Shown: positions 8,857-17,404 of the stretch, one piece after another | Position numbering within the stretch: the stretch's first letter is position 1 | How the letters are laid out: each line of letters opens with the position of its first letter | Source of the DNA: JALZKA01 sp963754045 | Lineage (GTDB): Bacteria > Actinomycetota > Thermoleophilia > Solirubrobacterales > 70-9 | Assembly: GCA_963754045.1 (NCBI GenBank) | Contig: CAVWEN010000003.1 | Coordinates: forward strand, 310,001 to 374,000 | Reading direction: 5' to 3' | Length of the DNA stretch: 64,000 nt | Made by a program: the position numbers and the translations under genes | The notes under the pieces: generated by a model | The model's database searches: none | Told to the model about the DNA's origin: nothing | The model's input: only the letters and a program-made list of their open reading frames with translations

Positions 8857-9690
8857 ATGGGCTCAAGTGCCACCGCAGCCTCGCGGCGTCGGACGACGAC
8901 AACGCGGCCAAGACAAAAGCCCAAGGCGAAGGCCCGTAAGCAGATCTCAACGCCGGAAAAGGCGATTGCAATCGCCTTGGTGCTCGTGATGTTGGCGGGT
9001 GCCTACTGGTTTTGGTTTCGCAACTCCTCGTTCGTTGTGGTCGAGGATGTCGCGGTGCGGGGCGTGTCCGGCCCCGAAGCCGAGGAGGTCACCAAGGCGC
9101 TGACCGGCGCGGCGGCAGAGATGAGCGTGCTCAACGTCGACGACGAGGCCTTGGCGGCGGCGGTCTCGAAGTTCACGACGGTCGAGAGCTTCACGACCGC
9201 AACCGACTTCCCGCACGGGCTCACCATCGACATCCGTGAGCGCGCGCCAGTGCTCGTTGCCGAGATCGGCGGCGACCAGATCCCGGTCGCGGGTGACGGC
9301 ACGCTGCTGCCCGCGGTGGACATCGCCGAGGGTTCATTGCCCAAGGTGACGGTGGATGGAGCTGCCGCCGGAGGGCGCATCAGTGGTGGGCCGCTGGAGA
9401 TTGCCCGTGTCGTCGGTGCTGCACCCCAGCCGCTGCGCGAGCTTGTGACCGGGGTCGCCTGGAAGGGCGAGCAAGGGGTCCAAGTCAAGCTCGAAGGGGG
9501 GATCCCATTGATCTTCGGCGGCGCGGTCGCGGCGCGTGAAAAGTGGGACGCGGCGTCTGCGGTGCTCGCCGACAAGACAATCGAGATCCTGTCCTACATC
9601 GATCTTCGGGTGCCCGAGCGACCCGCGGTCGGAGGGGCCGCAACGGCGCTCGAGACACAACCCTCAACCACGCCTTTAGTGTCGCCGTAG
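8857..9690 (+). CDS. ftsQ: FtsQ/DivIB, divisome membrane protein with POTRA domain
   Basis: FtsQ is a bitopic protein that links early and late divisome parts. The 277-residue sequence has a basic, Thr/Lys-rich cytoplasmic tail (residues 1-33), one membrane helix (about 35-53) and an extracytoplasmic POTRA domain beginning FVVVEDVAVRGVSG. The following FtsQ-like domain includes IDIRERAPVLVAE and VAGDGTLLP, where family members have the conserved ER-P-A and D--G motifs. It sits between murB and ftsZ as in most Gram-positive clusters. There is no ftsA here. Confidence 0.88.
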   Translation: MGSSATAASRRRTTTTRPRQKPKAKARKQISTPEKAIAIALVLVMLAGAYWFWFRNSSFVVVEDVAVRGVSGPEAEEVTKALTGAAAEMSVLNVDDEALAAAVSKFTTVESFTTATDFPHGLTIDIRERAPVLVAEIGGDQIPVAGDGTLLPAVDIAEGSLPKVTVDGAAAGGRISGGPLEIARVVGAAPQPLRELVTGVAWKGEQGVQVKLEGGIPLIFGGAVAAREKWDAASAVLADKTIEILSYIDLRVPERPAVGGAATALETQPSTTPLVSP

Positions 9691-9760
9691 TTCGCCAACC
9701 CTCGACCTCGGGTCGAGTTTCGACCGTTGCAGGATTCCGTGCCGCGAGCACGACGGCGCA

Positions 9761-9789
9761 TTGACACGCATAGGGTGATGCCGTACCGT
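9761..9789 (+). promoter_or_regulatory. ftsZ promoter (TTGACA - 17 - TACCGT)
   Basis: TTGACA at 9761-9766, a 17-base spacer, and TACCGT at 9784-9789 form a good housekeeping sigma factor promoter in the ftsQ-ftsZ gap. It would give ftsZ about 90 bases of leader and expression independent of the upstream mur genes. Confidence 0.55.
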
Positions 9790-9887
9790 CGCGTTCAAGT
9801 CGAGGCATTCCCTCCCTGCAAAACCTTCTAGTATTGGTTCAGGCTCGGACGGAACCTCGCGCCCCGAGACAAAGTTTGGAAAGGGAA

Positions 9888-10973
9888 ATGGTCGAGTCCT
9901 CTTATCTGGCAGTGATCAAGGTCGTGGGCGCCGGTGGCGGCGGCACCAATGCGGTTTCCCGCATGGTGGACGCTGGCCTCAAAGGCGTCGAGTTCATCGC
10001 AATCAACACCGATGTCCAGGCGCTGCAGTCGGCCGACGCTGACAACAAGCTTCCGATCGGCAACCACCTGACGAAGGGTCTCGGCGCCGGCGCCAACCCC
10101 GAGGTCGGGGCGGGCGCTGCCGCCGAGTCGCGCGACGACATCAAGGAGGCGCTGAAGGGTGCCGACATGGTCTTCGTCACCGCGGGTGAGGGTGGTGGCA
10201 CCGGTACCGGCTCCGCACCCGTCATCGCTGAGATCGCCAAGGAGGAAATTGGCGCGCTCACGGTTGGCGTTGTGACCAAGCCCTTCGAGTTCGAGGGCGC
10301 CCGCCGGATGCAACAGGCCCTCGACGGGATCGACCAGCTCCGCGCCAACGTGGACACCCTGATCGTCGTCCCGAACGAGAAGCTCCTTCAGGTCGTCGAG
10401 CGGCGCACCACCGTGCAGGACGCCTTTCGCATGGCCGACGACATCCTGCGTCAGGGCGTGCAGGGCATCACCGACCTGATTACGACACCGGGTCAGATCA
10501 ACCTGGACTTTGCCGATGTTCGCACCGTGATGGCGAATGCCGGTTCGGCAATGATGGGAATCGGTACGGCGGCCGGTGAAAACCGTGCGCTCGAGGCCGC
10601 CAAGCTGGCTATTTCGTCGCCCCTGATGGAGCAGCCGATCGACGGGGCCACCGGGATGCTCCTGAACATCACGGGTTCGGAAGATCTGAACCTCCACGAG
10701 GTGAACGAGGCGGCGAGCATCGCCGTCGAGCACGCCGACAAGGGTGCGAACGTGATTTTCGGAACGGTCATCGATCCGACCCTTGGTGACGAGGTCCGGG
10801 TGACGGTGATCGCGACCGGGTTCGAGGGCTTCGAGACGATGGCCCGCAGCCCGATCAAGGTACGCGAACGCAGCCGCCGCCGTAGCGTCAACCCGATGGG
10901 CGACCGCGAGCGCAAGGACCTGACCGTCGGCGACTCCGACATCGACGTCCCGGACTTCCTCAAGGGCAACTAG
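9888..10973 (+). CDS. ftsZ: FtsZ, tubulin-like division GTPase
   Basis: FtsZ polymerises into the Z ring that recruits the divisome. The 361-residue protein starts MVESSYLAVIKVVGAGGGG. It has the GTP-binding tubulin signature GEGGGTGTGSAP, the T7-loop region with NLDFADVRTVM, and the C-terminal peptide DIDVPDFLK that docks SepF and other partners. I chose ATG 9888 over the frame opening at 9834 because homology begins there and GGAAAGGG (9878-9885) is just upstream. The linker between core and C-terminal peptide is short, about 40 residues. Confidence 0.96.
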   Translation: MVESSYLAVIKVVGAGGGGTNAVSRMVDAGLKGVEFIAINTDVQALQSADADNKLPIGNHLTKGLGAGANPEVGAGAAAESRDDIKEALKGADMVFVTAGEGGGTGTGSAPVIAEIAKEEIGALTVGVVTKPFEFEGARRMQQALDGIDQLRANVDTLIVVPNEKLLQVVERRTTVQDAFRMADDILRQGVQGITDLITTPGQINLDFADVRTVMANAGSAMMGIGTAAGENRALEAAKLAISSPLMEQPIDGATGMLLNITGSEDLNLHEVNEAASIAVEHADKGANVIFGTVIDPTLGDEVRVTVIATGFEGFETMARSPIKVRERSRRRSVNPMGDRERKDLTVGDSDIDVPDFLKGN

Positions 10974-10981
10974 CCAAAATC

Positions 10982-11000
10982 CCGAGGCCCCCACCCTCGG
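10982..11000 (+). terminator. Possible weak terminator after ftsZ
   Basis: A six-base-pair hairpin (CCGAGG / CCTCGG, seven-base loop) begins eight bases after the ftsZ stop. There is no T-tract, so it may only stabilise the 3' end. Confidence 0.3.
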
Positions 11001-11046
11001 ACGGCGCCACCTCCTCCGCTTCGCGTCCGGGGGTGCGCCGAGCGGG

Positions 11047-11052
11047 TAGCCT
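11047..11052 (+). promoter_or_regulatory. -10 element TAGCCT, leaderless start of gcvT
   Basis: TAGCCT lies eight bases before the GTG of gcvT, with no Shine-Dalgarno between. It suggests the gcv genes have their own promoter separate from ftsZ. Confidence 0.45.
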
Positions 11053-11060
11053 CGCGCGTC

Positions 11061-12140
11061 GTGGCCGAGCTGCGACGCACGCCCCTCTACGAAGCCCACC
11101 TTGCGGCGGGGGCGAAGATGGTCCCGTTCGCGGGCTGGGAGATGCCGGTCCAGTACGAAGGCGTGGTGTCCGAGCACCTCGCCGTGCGCTCCGGCTGCGG
11201 CGTGTTCGACGTCTCGCACATGGGCGAGGTCGAGACGGAGGGCCCGGGCGCGATCGACCTGCTCCAGCGCGTGCTGTCGAACGACCTGACGAGGCTCCAG
11301 CCGGGCGACGCCCAGTACTCGGTGCTCTGCCGCGAAGACGGCGGCGTGCTCGACGACCTCTTCACCTACCGGCTCGCCGACGAGCGCTGGCTCACCGTCA
11401 CCAACGCGGCCAACCACGAACAGGACCTCGCGTGGATTGGCGATCACGCCGAGGGGTTCGACTGCGAGGTGCGTGACCAGCTCAGCGACTGGGCGATGCT
11501 GGCGGTGCAGGGCCCCGAGGCACGATCCATCCTCGGTCGCCTGACGGAAGACGAGTTGCCAGCGCGGATGCACGCGGAGCGAATGAGCGTCGGTGGGGCC
11601 GAGTGTCTCGTCTGCGGCACCGGCTATACCGGAGAGGACGGGGTCGAGGTGCTATGCCCGCCCGACGCCGCCCGTGGGCTCTGGGACGCACTCCTGGGCG
11701 CGGGCGCGACCCCCGCCGGTTTGGCGGCGCGCGACACCCTGCGCCTCGAGGTCTGCTTTCACCTCTATGGCAACGACCTGAGCCTCGACCGCAACCCGAT
11801 CGAGGCGGGCCTGGGCTGGTGTTGCAAGGAGGAGACCGCGTTCATCGGCTCCGAGGCCGTCGCCGCGGCGCGGGCCGAGGGGACCGCGCAGAAGCTGATT
11901 CCATTCGCGCTGACCGGAAAGGGAGTCCCCAGGCAGGGCAACCCAGTGGTCGGGCCCGACGGTCTCGAGGCCGGCGTGGTCACAAGCGGCACCCACTCGC
12001 CCTCGCTCGAGCGGGGAGTCGGGATGGCCTATGTGAACGCGACACTGGCCGATCCCGGTAGCGAGATCGAGATCGACGTTCGCGGCAGGCGCCGTCCGGC
12101 GCGCGTAGAGTCCCGGCCCCTTTACGAAGCCAAGCCCTAG
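11061..12140 (+). CDS. gcvT: GcvT, glycine cleavage T-protein (aminomethyltransferase)
   Basis: GcvT takes the aminomethyl group from the lipoylated H-protein and forms 5,10-methylene-tetrahydrofolate and ammonia. The 359-residue length is typical. Family features are RTPLYEAHLAAGAKMVPFAGWEMPVQY at the N-terminus (spanning about 25 residues), FDVSHMGEV, GTGYTGEDGVEVLC, and RDTLRLE with the conserved Arg and Asp of the folate site. It is first in the gcvT-gcvH-gcvPA-gcvPB run and starts with GTG. Confidence 0.95.
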   Translation: MAELRRTPLYEAHLAAGAKMVPFAGWEMPVQYEGVVSEHLAVRSGCGVFDVSHMGEVETEGPGAIDLLQRVLSNDLTRLQPGDAQYSVLCREDGGVLDDLFTYRLADERWLTVTNAANHEQDLAWIGDHAEGFDCEVRDQLSDWAMLAVQGPEARSILGRLTEDELPARMHAERMSVGGAECLVCGTGYTGEDGVEVLCPPDAARGLWDALLGAGATPAGLAARDTLRLEVCFHLYGNDLSLDRNPIEAGLGWCCKEETAFIGSEAVAAARAEGTAQKLIPFALTGKGVPRQGNPVVGPDGLEAGVVTSGTHSPSLERGVGMAYVNATLADPGSEIEIDVRGRRRPARVESRPLYEAKP

Positions 12141-12144
12141 GAGG
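12139..12144 (+). promoter_or_regulatory. Strong ribosome binding site of gcvH
   Basis: AGGAGG overlaps the gcvT stop codon and lies eight bases before a TTG start. It is one of the few consensus Shine-Dalgarno sequences in the window and supports the TTG. Confidence 0.7.
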
Positions 12145-12152
12145 AGCGAGCG

Positions 12153-12542
12153 TTGTCAGCCGAAGAGAGCTACCCAGAGGACCTGCGCTACCACCCAGAG
12201 CACGACTGGGCGCGTATCGAGGGGGACGTGGCCACGTTCGGGATTACCTGGTACGCCCAGGACGCGCTCGGCGAGGTCGTCTTCTATGAGCCCCCAGAGA
12301 TCGGCTCCGAGGTGACCAAGGACCAGACGTATGCGGAGGTCGAATCGGTCAAGGCCGTTTCCGATGTCTACTCGCCGATGAGCGGCGAGGTGGTCGAGGT
12401 CAACGACGTCGCCGGCGAGAGCCCCGAGCGGATCAACGAGGACCCCTACGGCGACGGCTGGCTGGTCAAGGTCAAGCTCTCGGACCCCGCGGAGTCCGAC
12501 GCGTTGATGGACGCCGCCGCGTACCGCGACCTGCTCGCCTGA
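12153..12542 (+). CDS. gcvH: GcvH, glycine cleavage H-protein (lipoyl carrier)
   Basis: GcvH shuttles the aminomethyl intermediate between the P, T and L proteins on a lipoyl arm. The 129-residue protein shows the full family pattern: YHPEHDWARIEGDVATFGIT, DALGEVVFYEPPEIG, and the lipoylation motif ESVKAVSDVYSP with Lys67 as the modified residue. It ends with NEDPYGDGWLVKVK. The start is TTG behind an AGGAGG site. Confidence 0.95.
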   Translation: MSAEESYPEDLRYHPEHDWARIEGDVATFGITWYAQDALGEVVFYEPPEIGSEVTKDQTYAEVESVKAVSDVYSPMSGEVVEVNDVAGESPERINEDPYGDGWLVKVKLSDPAESDALMDAAAYRDLLA

Positions 12543-12560
12543 CCTTGCCGGGCACGCTCC

Positions 12561-12566
12561 TAGACT
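12561..12566 (+). promoter_or_regulatory. -10 element TAGACT, leaderless start of gcvPA
   Basis: TAGACT ends seven bases before the GTG of gcvPA. A loose -35, CTGACC at 12539-12544, is 16 bases upstream. It would let the P-protein genes be transcribed apart from gcvT-gcvH. Confidence 0.45.
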
Positions 12567-12573
12567 CTGGCCG

Positions 12574-13971
12574 GTGAGTCGCTACACGTCCGCCACCGAC
12601 GCCGATCGTGCGGCGATGCTCGAGGCGATCGGGGCGGAATCGGTCGATGAGCTGTTCGAGCAGGTGCCCGCCGAGGTCCGCCTCGACCGGGCGCTCGAAC
12701 TTCCCGAGGGCCTCTCGGAGTCCGAGGTCTACGACCACCTCTCCGCCCTCGCGGCGCGCAACGCCGACGCCGAGTCTGAGCTCTGCTTTCTCGGCGTCGG
12801 CATGTACGACCATTATGTGCCCGCGATCGTCGATGCGATTCTCTCTCGCTCAGAGTTCCTGACCCCCTACACGCCCTACCAGCCCGAGGTCTCCCAAGGC
12901 GGCCTCCAGGCGATGTTCGAGTTCCAGACCTGCATGTCTGAGCTGACCGGGCTGCCCGTCTCCAACGCCTCGCTCTACGAGGGCCCGTCGTCGGTTGCGT
13001 CCGCCGCCTACCTCGCGCTCGGCGCCGGCAAGGGCAGGCGCAAGCTCGTGGTCTCGCGCGGCTTGCACCCACACAGCCGCGAGACGCTTGCCACCTACGC
13101 GGTTGGGTTCGGTGCAGAGGTAGTCGAGGTCGGACTCGACGGCGGACTGACGGGCCTCGAGGAGCTGACCGCTGCGCTCGACGAAAACACCGCCGCGGTG
13201 TTCGTCCAGAACCCGAACTTCCTCGGCGCGGTCGAGGACCTCTCGGCGCTTTCCGCCGCAGCCCACGAGGCCGGAGCATTGGCGGTCGCGTCGGTGGACC
13301 CGATGACGCTTGGCGTCCTGCGACCCCCTGGCGACTGCGGGATCGACGTGGCGGTTGGCGAGGGCCAGCCGCTCGGAGGCCGGCTCGACTTCGGTGGCCC
13401 GTCGTTCGGGTTCTTCTGCGCCACCGAGGAGCACCTGCGCCGGATGCCCGGGCGCATCGCCGGCGAGACCACGGACGTCGACGGGCGCCGTGGGTTCGTG
13501 CTTGCGCTGCAAACGCGGGAGCAGCACATCCGTCGTGAGAAGGCGACCCACAACATCTGCACCTCACAGGCCCTGATCGCGCTCGGCGGGGTGATTCACC
13601 TGGTCTGGCTCGGCAAGCGGGGGCTGGTCGAGCTGGGCGAGCTCGTCATTCGCCGCGCCGCCTACGCGCGCGAGCGACTTGGCGCGATCGAGGGCGTGGA
13701 GCTGCTGCATGATGCGCCCGTCGCGCGGGAATTCGCGATCGAACTCAAGGTTCCGGTCCACAAGGTTCTGGACCTGTGCGCGGACGACGGGATAGCCGCG
13801 GGCTACCCACTCGCGCGCGACTACCCGGAGCACCCAAATGGGATCCTGGTCGCGATCACCGAGCGCCGATCGAAGGCCGACATCGACCGGCTGGCCGACT
13901 CGCTTGAGATCGCCATCGCCACAGCAGCGGGCGACGGCCGGTCCCGCGAGGCGGCGGAGGTATCCGGATGA
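12574..13971 (+). CDS. gcvPA: GcvPA, glycine dehydrogenase (decarboxylating) subunit 1
   Basis: This is the N-terminal half of the two-subunit P-protein, which decarboxylates glycine using PLP. It has 465 residues, normal for the split form. Recognisable parts are FLGVGMYDHYVP, LTPYTPYQPEVSQGGLQAMFEFQTCM, ELTGLPVSNASLYEG and the NICTSQAL segment. This subunit lacks the PLP lysine, which is on GcvPB. The start is GTG, and the stop overlaps the gcvPB ATG by four bases, consistent with equal amounts of both subunits. Confidence 0.96.
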   Translation: MSRYTSATDADRAAMLEAIGAESVDELFEQVPAEVRLDRALELPEGLSESEVYDHLSALAARNADAESELCFLGVGMYDHYVPAIVDAILSRSEFLTPYTPYQPEVSQGGLQAMFEFQTCMSELTGLPVSNASLYEGPSSVASAAYLALGAGKGRRKLVVSRGLHPHSRETLATYAVGFGAEVVEVGLDGGLTGLEELTAALDENTAAVFVQNPNFLGAVEDLSALSAAAHEAGALAVASVDPMTLGVLRPPGDCGIDVAVGEGQPLGGRLDFGGPSFGFFCATEEHLRRMPGRIAGETTDVDGRRGFVLALQTREQHIRREKATHNICTSQALIALGGVIHLVWLGKRGLVELGELVIRRAAYARERLGAIEGVELLHDAPVAREFAIELKVPVHKVLDLCADDGIAAGYPLARDYPEHPNGILVAITERRSKADIDRLADSLEIAIATAAGDGRSREAAEVSG

Positions 13972-15503
13972 GCGCACCCCCGACGTCCGCCGCCGTGCCA
14001 ACGCCAATGCAGCGCGAGCACGCGACCACCATCTTCGAGCGCTCGGTCGACGGCCGGCGAGCGGCGGTTCTGCCTCCCTGCGACGTTCCTGAGCGCCCGC
14101 TCGCGGAGCTGATTCCCGCGGCGCTGCTGCGCGAGCGCCCCGCCGAGTTGCCCGAGGTCTCCGAGCCCGAGATCGTTCGCCACTACAACCGGATCTCGCG
14201 CCGCAACTTCGATCTCGACACGGGCCCCTACCCGCTCGGCTCGTGCACCATGAAGCACAACCCGCGCCTGAACGAGCGCGTCGCCGCCCTGCCCGGCCAC
14301 GCTCGGCTCCATCCGGCCCAAGACCCCAAGCGGGCCCAGGGGGCGCTCGAGCTGATGTGGAACCTCGAGCGCGCGCTGGCCGAACTGACCGGGCTCCCGC
14401 ACGTCTCGCTGCAGCCCTCGGCCGGATCGCACGGGGAGTTGGCCGGCCTGTTGCTCACCCGGGCCTACCACGCCGGCCGCGGCGAGGAGCGGATGCGCGT
14501 ACTCACCCCGGACACCGCGCACGGCACCAACCCGGCGACCGTGACGATGGCCGGGTTCGAGGTGGTGAAGGTGGCTACCGACGCGGACGGTGGGGTGGAC
14601 CTCGACGACCTGCGCTCCAAGGCCGACGACCAGGTGGCCTGCCTGATGCTCACGAACCCGAACACGCTCGGCCTGTTCGATCGCAACATTCGTGAGATCG
14701 CCGCGATCACCCACGAGGTGGGCGGCACTCTCTATTACGACGGGGCGAACATGAATGCCGTGATGGGCCGATCGCGCCCCGGCGACATGGGCTTCGACAT
14801 CGTTCACCTGAACCTGCACAAGTCCTTCAGCCAGCCCCATGGCGGCGGCGGCCCGGGCGCCGGGCCGATCGCCGTGAGCGATCGCATTGCCCCGTTTCTG
14901 CCTGTGCCACGGATTGTCCGGACGGAGCCGGCCAACGGCTCTGGTCCGAGCTTCGACCTCGACCACGCCGGTGACGGCCGCTCGATCGGCCGGCTGCGCG
15001 GCTTTCAGGGCAACTTCGGCGTCTTCGTTCGCTCCTACGCGTACATTCGCTCCCTCGGCGGTGACGGCCTCACCGAGGCCTCCGAGACAGCGGTGCTGAA
15101 CGCCAACTACCTGCTTGCCAGACTCCGCAAGGGGCGCGCCGGCAAGCACCTGCCGTTGGCCTTCGGCGAGCGCTGCATGCACGAGTTCGTCCTCTCGGGC
15201 GAACCGGCCAAGCGCGAGCTGCAGGTGAAGACGCTCGACATCGCCAAGCGCCTCCTCGACTACGGGTTTCACCCGCCGACGATCTACTTCCCGCTGCTGG
15301 TGGACGAGGCGTTGATGTTCGAGCCGACCGAGACGGAGACGCGCGAATCGCTCGACGAGCTCGCGGATGCGATCGACTCGATCCTCGCCGAGGCGGAGGC
15401 CGATCCGGCGATCCTCGCCGAGGCGCCCTACACGACGCCGGTGCGGCGCCTCGATGAGGCGAGCGCCAGCCGCAGGCCGGTCATCCGCCAGCCCCTGGAC
15501 TGA
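13968..15503 (+). CDS. gcvPB: GcvPB, glycine dehydrogenase (decarboxylating) subunit 2
   Basis: This is the C-terminal half of the P-protein, carrying the PLP site. The 511-residue protein contains YPLGSCTMKHNPR, the AHGTNPATVTMAGF segment, DGANMNAVMG, and the PLP-lysine motif HLNLHKSFSQPHGGGGPG with Lys285. It pairs with GcvPA through an ATGA overlap. The last ~75 bases overlap the 3' end of the convergent small gene on the minus strand. Confidence 0.96.
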   Translation: MSAPPTSAAVPTPMQREHATTIFERSVDGRRAAVLPPCDVPERPLAELIPAALLRERPAELPEVSEPEIVRHYNRISRRNFDLDTGPYPLGSCTMKHNPRLNERVAALPGHARLHPAQDPKRAQGALELMWNLERALAELTGLPHVSLQPSAGSHGELAGLLLTRAYHAGRGEERMRVLTPDTAHGTNPATVTMAGFEVVKVATDADGGVDLDDLRSKADDQVACLMLTNPNTLGLFDRNIREIAAITHEVGGTLYYDGANMNAVMGRSRPGDMGFDIVHLNLHKSFSQPHGGGGPGAGPIAVSDRIAPFLPVPRIVRTEPANGSGPSFDLDHAGDGRSIGRLRGFQGNFGVFVRSYAYIRSLGGDGLTEASETAVLNANYLLARLRKGRAGKHLPLAFGERCMHEFVLSGEPAKRELQVKTLDIAKRLLDYGFHPPTIYFPLLVDEALMFEPTETETRESLDELADAIDSILAEAEADPAILAEAPYTTPVRRLDEASASRRPVIRQPLD

Positions 15504-15757
15504 GCGCCGGACGCCGATCCGGCCAGGCTCTGGGCGCGGATCCTGAGCATCTCGACGAGTTCGCTGGTGCGATGGAACGGGTCGGCGATCAGACGTCCGT
15601 CGCGCAGCGAGATCGCCGCCCGCATCGATCCTGCCACCTCGGCCACCAGGGCCGGACCGTCGAGCGCGGGGGAGCTGTCGCGCTGTGCGAGGCGGGCCAG
15701 GGCGAGCTCGTCGTCGTCGCCCGAAGTTCGGATCGTGATGTCACTCTGGTCATTCAT
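15428..15757 (-). CDS. Small uncharacterised protein (possibly acetyltransferase-related)
   Basis: A 109-residue protein whose core reads LARLAQRDSSPALDGPALVAEV followed by SLRDGRLIADPFHRTSELVEMLRIRA. This pattern recalls the first half of GNAT-like proteins common in actinobacteria, where a strand ending in DGR.VADPF precedes a helix, but the acetyl-CoA loop is absent. I chose ATG 15757 because GGAG lies seven bases upstream; the frame is open further up. It is divergent from the MocR regulator with 86 bases between them, so the regulator may control it. The tail overlaps gcvPB by 76 nt. Confidence 0.62.
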   Translation of the reverse strand: MNDQSDITIRTSGDDDELALARLAQRDSSPALDGPALVAEVAGSMRAAISLRDGRLIADPFHRTSELVEMLRIRAQSLAGSASGAQSRGWRMTGLRLALASSRRRTGVV

Positions 15758-15805
15758 TTCTGCACTCCGTTGTAGTTCAATCGCGTTCATGGCTCTTTTG
15801 CGGAC

Positions 15806-15834
15806 TTGACAATTTGAGAATATGCGTGCACACT
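15806..15834 (+). promoter_or_regulatory. Promoter of the MocR-type regulator gene
   Basis: TTGACA at 15806-15811, a 17-base spacer and CACACT at 15829-15834, ending nine bases before the ATG. The -35 is perfect and the -10 is weak, as often seen at regulated promoters. It lies in the shared divergent region with the 109-residue gene. Confidence 0.5.
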
Positions 15835-15843
15835 CCAGAGTCA

Positions 15844-17364
15844 ATGTCCTACATAGAGGAATTGAGCGACCTGAGGACGGCCGACAGTGACCAGCGCGAC
15901 GGGGTGACCGCGCGGATCGTCGGGATCTTCGAGGTGGCGATCTCAGCCGGTGAGCTCGTCCCTGGTGCGAAACTGCCACCCACCCGTGAGCTGGCGGAGC
16001 TTGCGAGCGTTAACCACCTCACCGCAGCTCGCGCATACCGGCAGCTCGCCGAACGCGGTCTAGTCGCCGCCAAGGTGGGCAGTGGCACATTCGTGCGTGC
16101 GGCGGCACCGATCGGCGCCGGTGCGCCCGCCCGTGTGAGCGACTCGATCGCCTGGCAGCGCTACGTGCTGCCCGAGATCACCGAGACGCTCGGCGACCGG
16201 GCGTTTGCCGAGCTGCACGCGATGATCGGGGTGGAGGGCCTGATCCCGCTCTCGACCGGGTATCCATCGCCCCGGACCTTCCCCCTCGCACAGATGCGCG
16301 AGTTCACCGCCGCCGCAATGCAGGCCGACGCCGAGCGTGCGCTGCAGTACTCGGATGTATGTGGTGTTCCCGAGCTGGTCGAGCAGATCGTCGCGCTCTC
16401 GGCCGAGCGCGAGGCGCACGAGGATCCCGAGGACGTCGTGGTCACGACCGGCGCGACGCAGGGGCTCTCCCTCGCGATGCGCGCGATCCTGACGCCGGGC
16501 GACCTCGTCGCCTGTGAGGACCCAAGTTTCATGTCCGTGATCCATTCCATCCGCGACGGCGGGGCGCGGGTGTTGCCCGTGCCTGTGGACGACGGTGGTC
16601 TCGATCTGGACGCGCTCGAAGCGCTCCTTGCGCGCAACGAGATCAAGGCGCTGGCGATTCAGCCCCGCTTGCACAACCCAACCGGCTTTGACCTCGTGCC
16701 GGAGCGGCGCGAGCGGCTGCTCGAGCTGGCGCGCCGACACGGGTTTTTCATCGTCGAGGACGGGATCTACGCGGATCTGCGGCTCGAGGGCGCCTCGCCG
16801 CGCTCGCTGCGTGCCGACGCACCAGCGCACGTGATCTACGTGGACTCGTTCTCGAAGACGCTGGGTGGCGGCTTGCGGGTTGGCTGGGTGGCGGCTAGCG
16901 GCCCGGTCGTCGAGCGCATCGTCTCGGTCAAGCGCTCCGACGACGTGCACAGCGCGACGATTCCTCAGTTCGCCGTCGCCCGCTACCTGGCCGCCGGCGC
17001 TCACGTCGAGCAGGTCGAACGCTCGCGGGAGCATCACCGCCGCGGACGCGACGCGCTGGTCGAGTCGATCGAGCGCCATCTCGGCAACCGCGCGCGCTTT
17101 CAGATTCCGAACGGCGGCGGTCATATCTGGGTGGCTCTCGACACCCACGTCTCCGAACGCGACCTGCTCGAGGAAGCCAGACGCCAGGGCGTCGCCTATA
17201 CGCCGGGTGGCGCGATGCGCACCTCGCGTGCGCCCGAGCTCGAGATGCGCCTCAGCTTCAGCTATCTGGAGCCTGAACAACTCGACGAGGGCGTGCGCCG
17301 TTTAGCCGCCGCGCTCGGCGCATTGAGCGGTCGGCCGGCCCGCTCGGCGGCCGCTCAGATTTAG
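15844..17364 (+). CDS. MocR/PdxR-type transcription regulator (GntR wHTH + aminotransferase fold)
   Basis: A 506-residue fusion. Residues ~20-85 form a GntR winged helix (GAKLPPTRELAELASVNHLTAARAYRQL, longer than quoted, then GSGTFVRA). Residues ~130-500 form a fold-type I aminotransferase domain with PLP lysine Lys338 in DSFSKTLGGGLRVGW. MocR proteins use the aminotransferase domain to sense PLP or amino compounds; whether this one also catalyses is unknown. ATG 15844 follows the promoter by nine bases. Its target could be the divergent small gene or itself. It starts just after the glycine cleavage genes, but no link is shown. Confidence 0.88.
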   Translation: MSYIEELSDLRTADSDQRDGVTARIVGIFEVAISAGELVPGAKLPPTRELAELASVNHLTAARAYRQLAERGLVAAKVGSGTFVRAAAPIGAGAPARVSDSIAWQRYVLPEITETLGDRAFAELHAMIGVEGLIPLSTGYPSPRTFPLAQMREFTAAAMQADAERALQYSDVCGVPELVEQIVALSAEREAHEDPEDVVVTTGATQGLSLAMRAILTPGDLVACEDPSFMSVIHSIRDGGARVLPVPVDDGGLDLDALEALLARNEIKALAIQPRLHNPTGFDLVPERRERLLELARRHGFFIVEDGIYADLRLEGASPRSLRADAPAHVIYVDSFSKTLGGGLRVGWVAASGPVVERIVSVKRSDDVHSATIPQFAVARYLAAGAHVEQVERSREHHRRGRDALVESIERHLGNRARFQIPNGGGHIWVALDTHVSERDLLEEARRQGVAYTPGGAMRTSRAPELEMRLSFSYLEPEQLDEGVRRLAAALGALSGRPARSAAAQI

Positions 17365-17404
17365 GCGGACTCGACCTGAATCGGGGTTCGCGCGGCCTGC
17401 GACC

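Noticed and set aside
9828..11573. 581-residue minus-strand open frame antisense to ftsZ and gcvT
   Set aside because: It mirrors two certain genes in a GC-rich genome, where antisense frames stay open by codon bias. Its His/Arg/Asp-rich composition fits no family.
13821..15272. 483-residue minus-strand frame antisense to gcvPB
   Set aside because: Same shadow effect; gcvPB on the plus strand is certain.
15814..15843. Longer MocR N-terminus from the frame opening at 15814
   Set aside because: It would lie over the promoter -35/-10 region, and family homology starts after ATG 15844.
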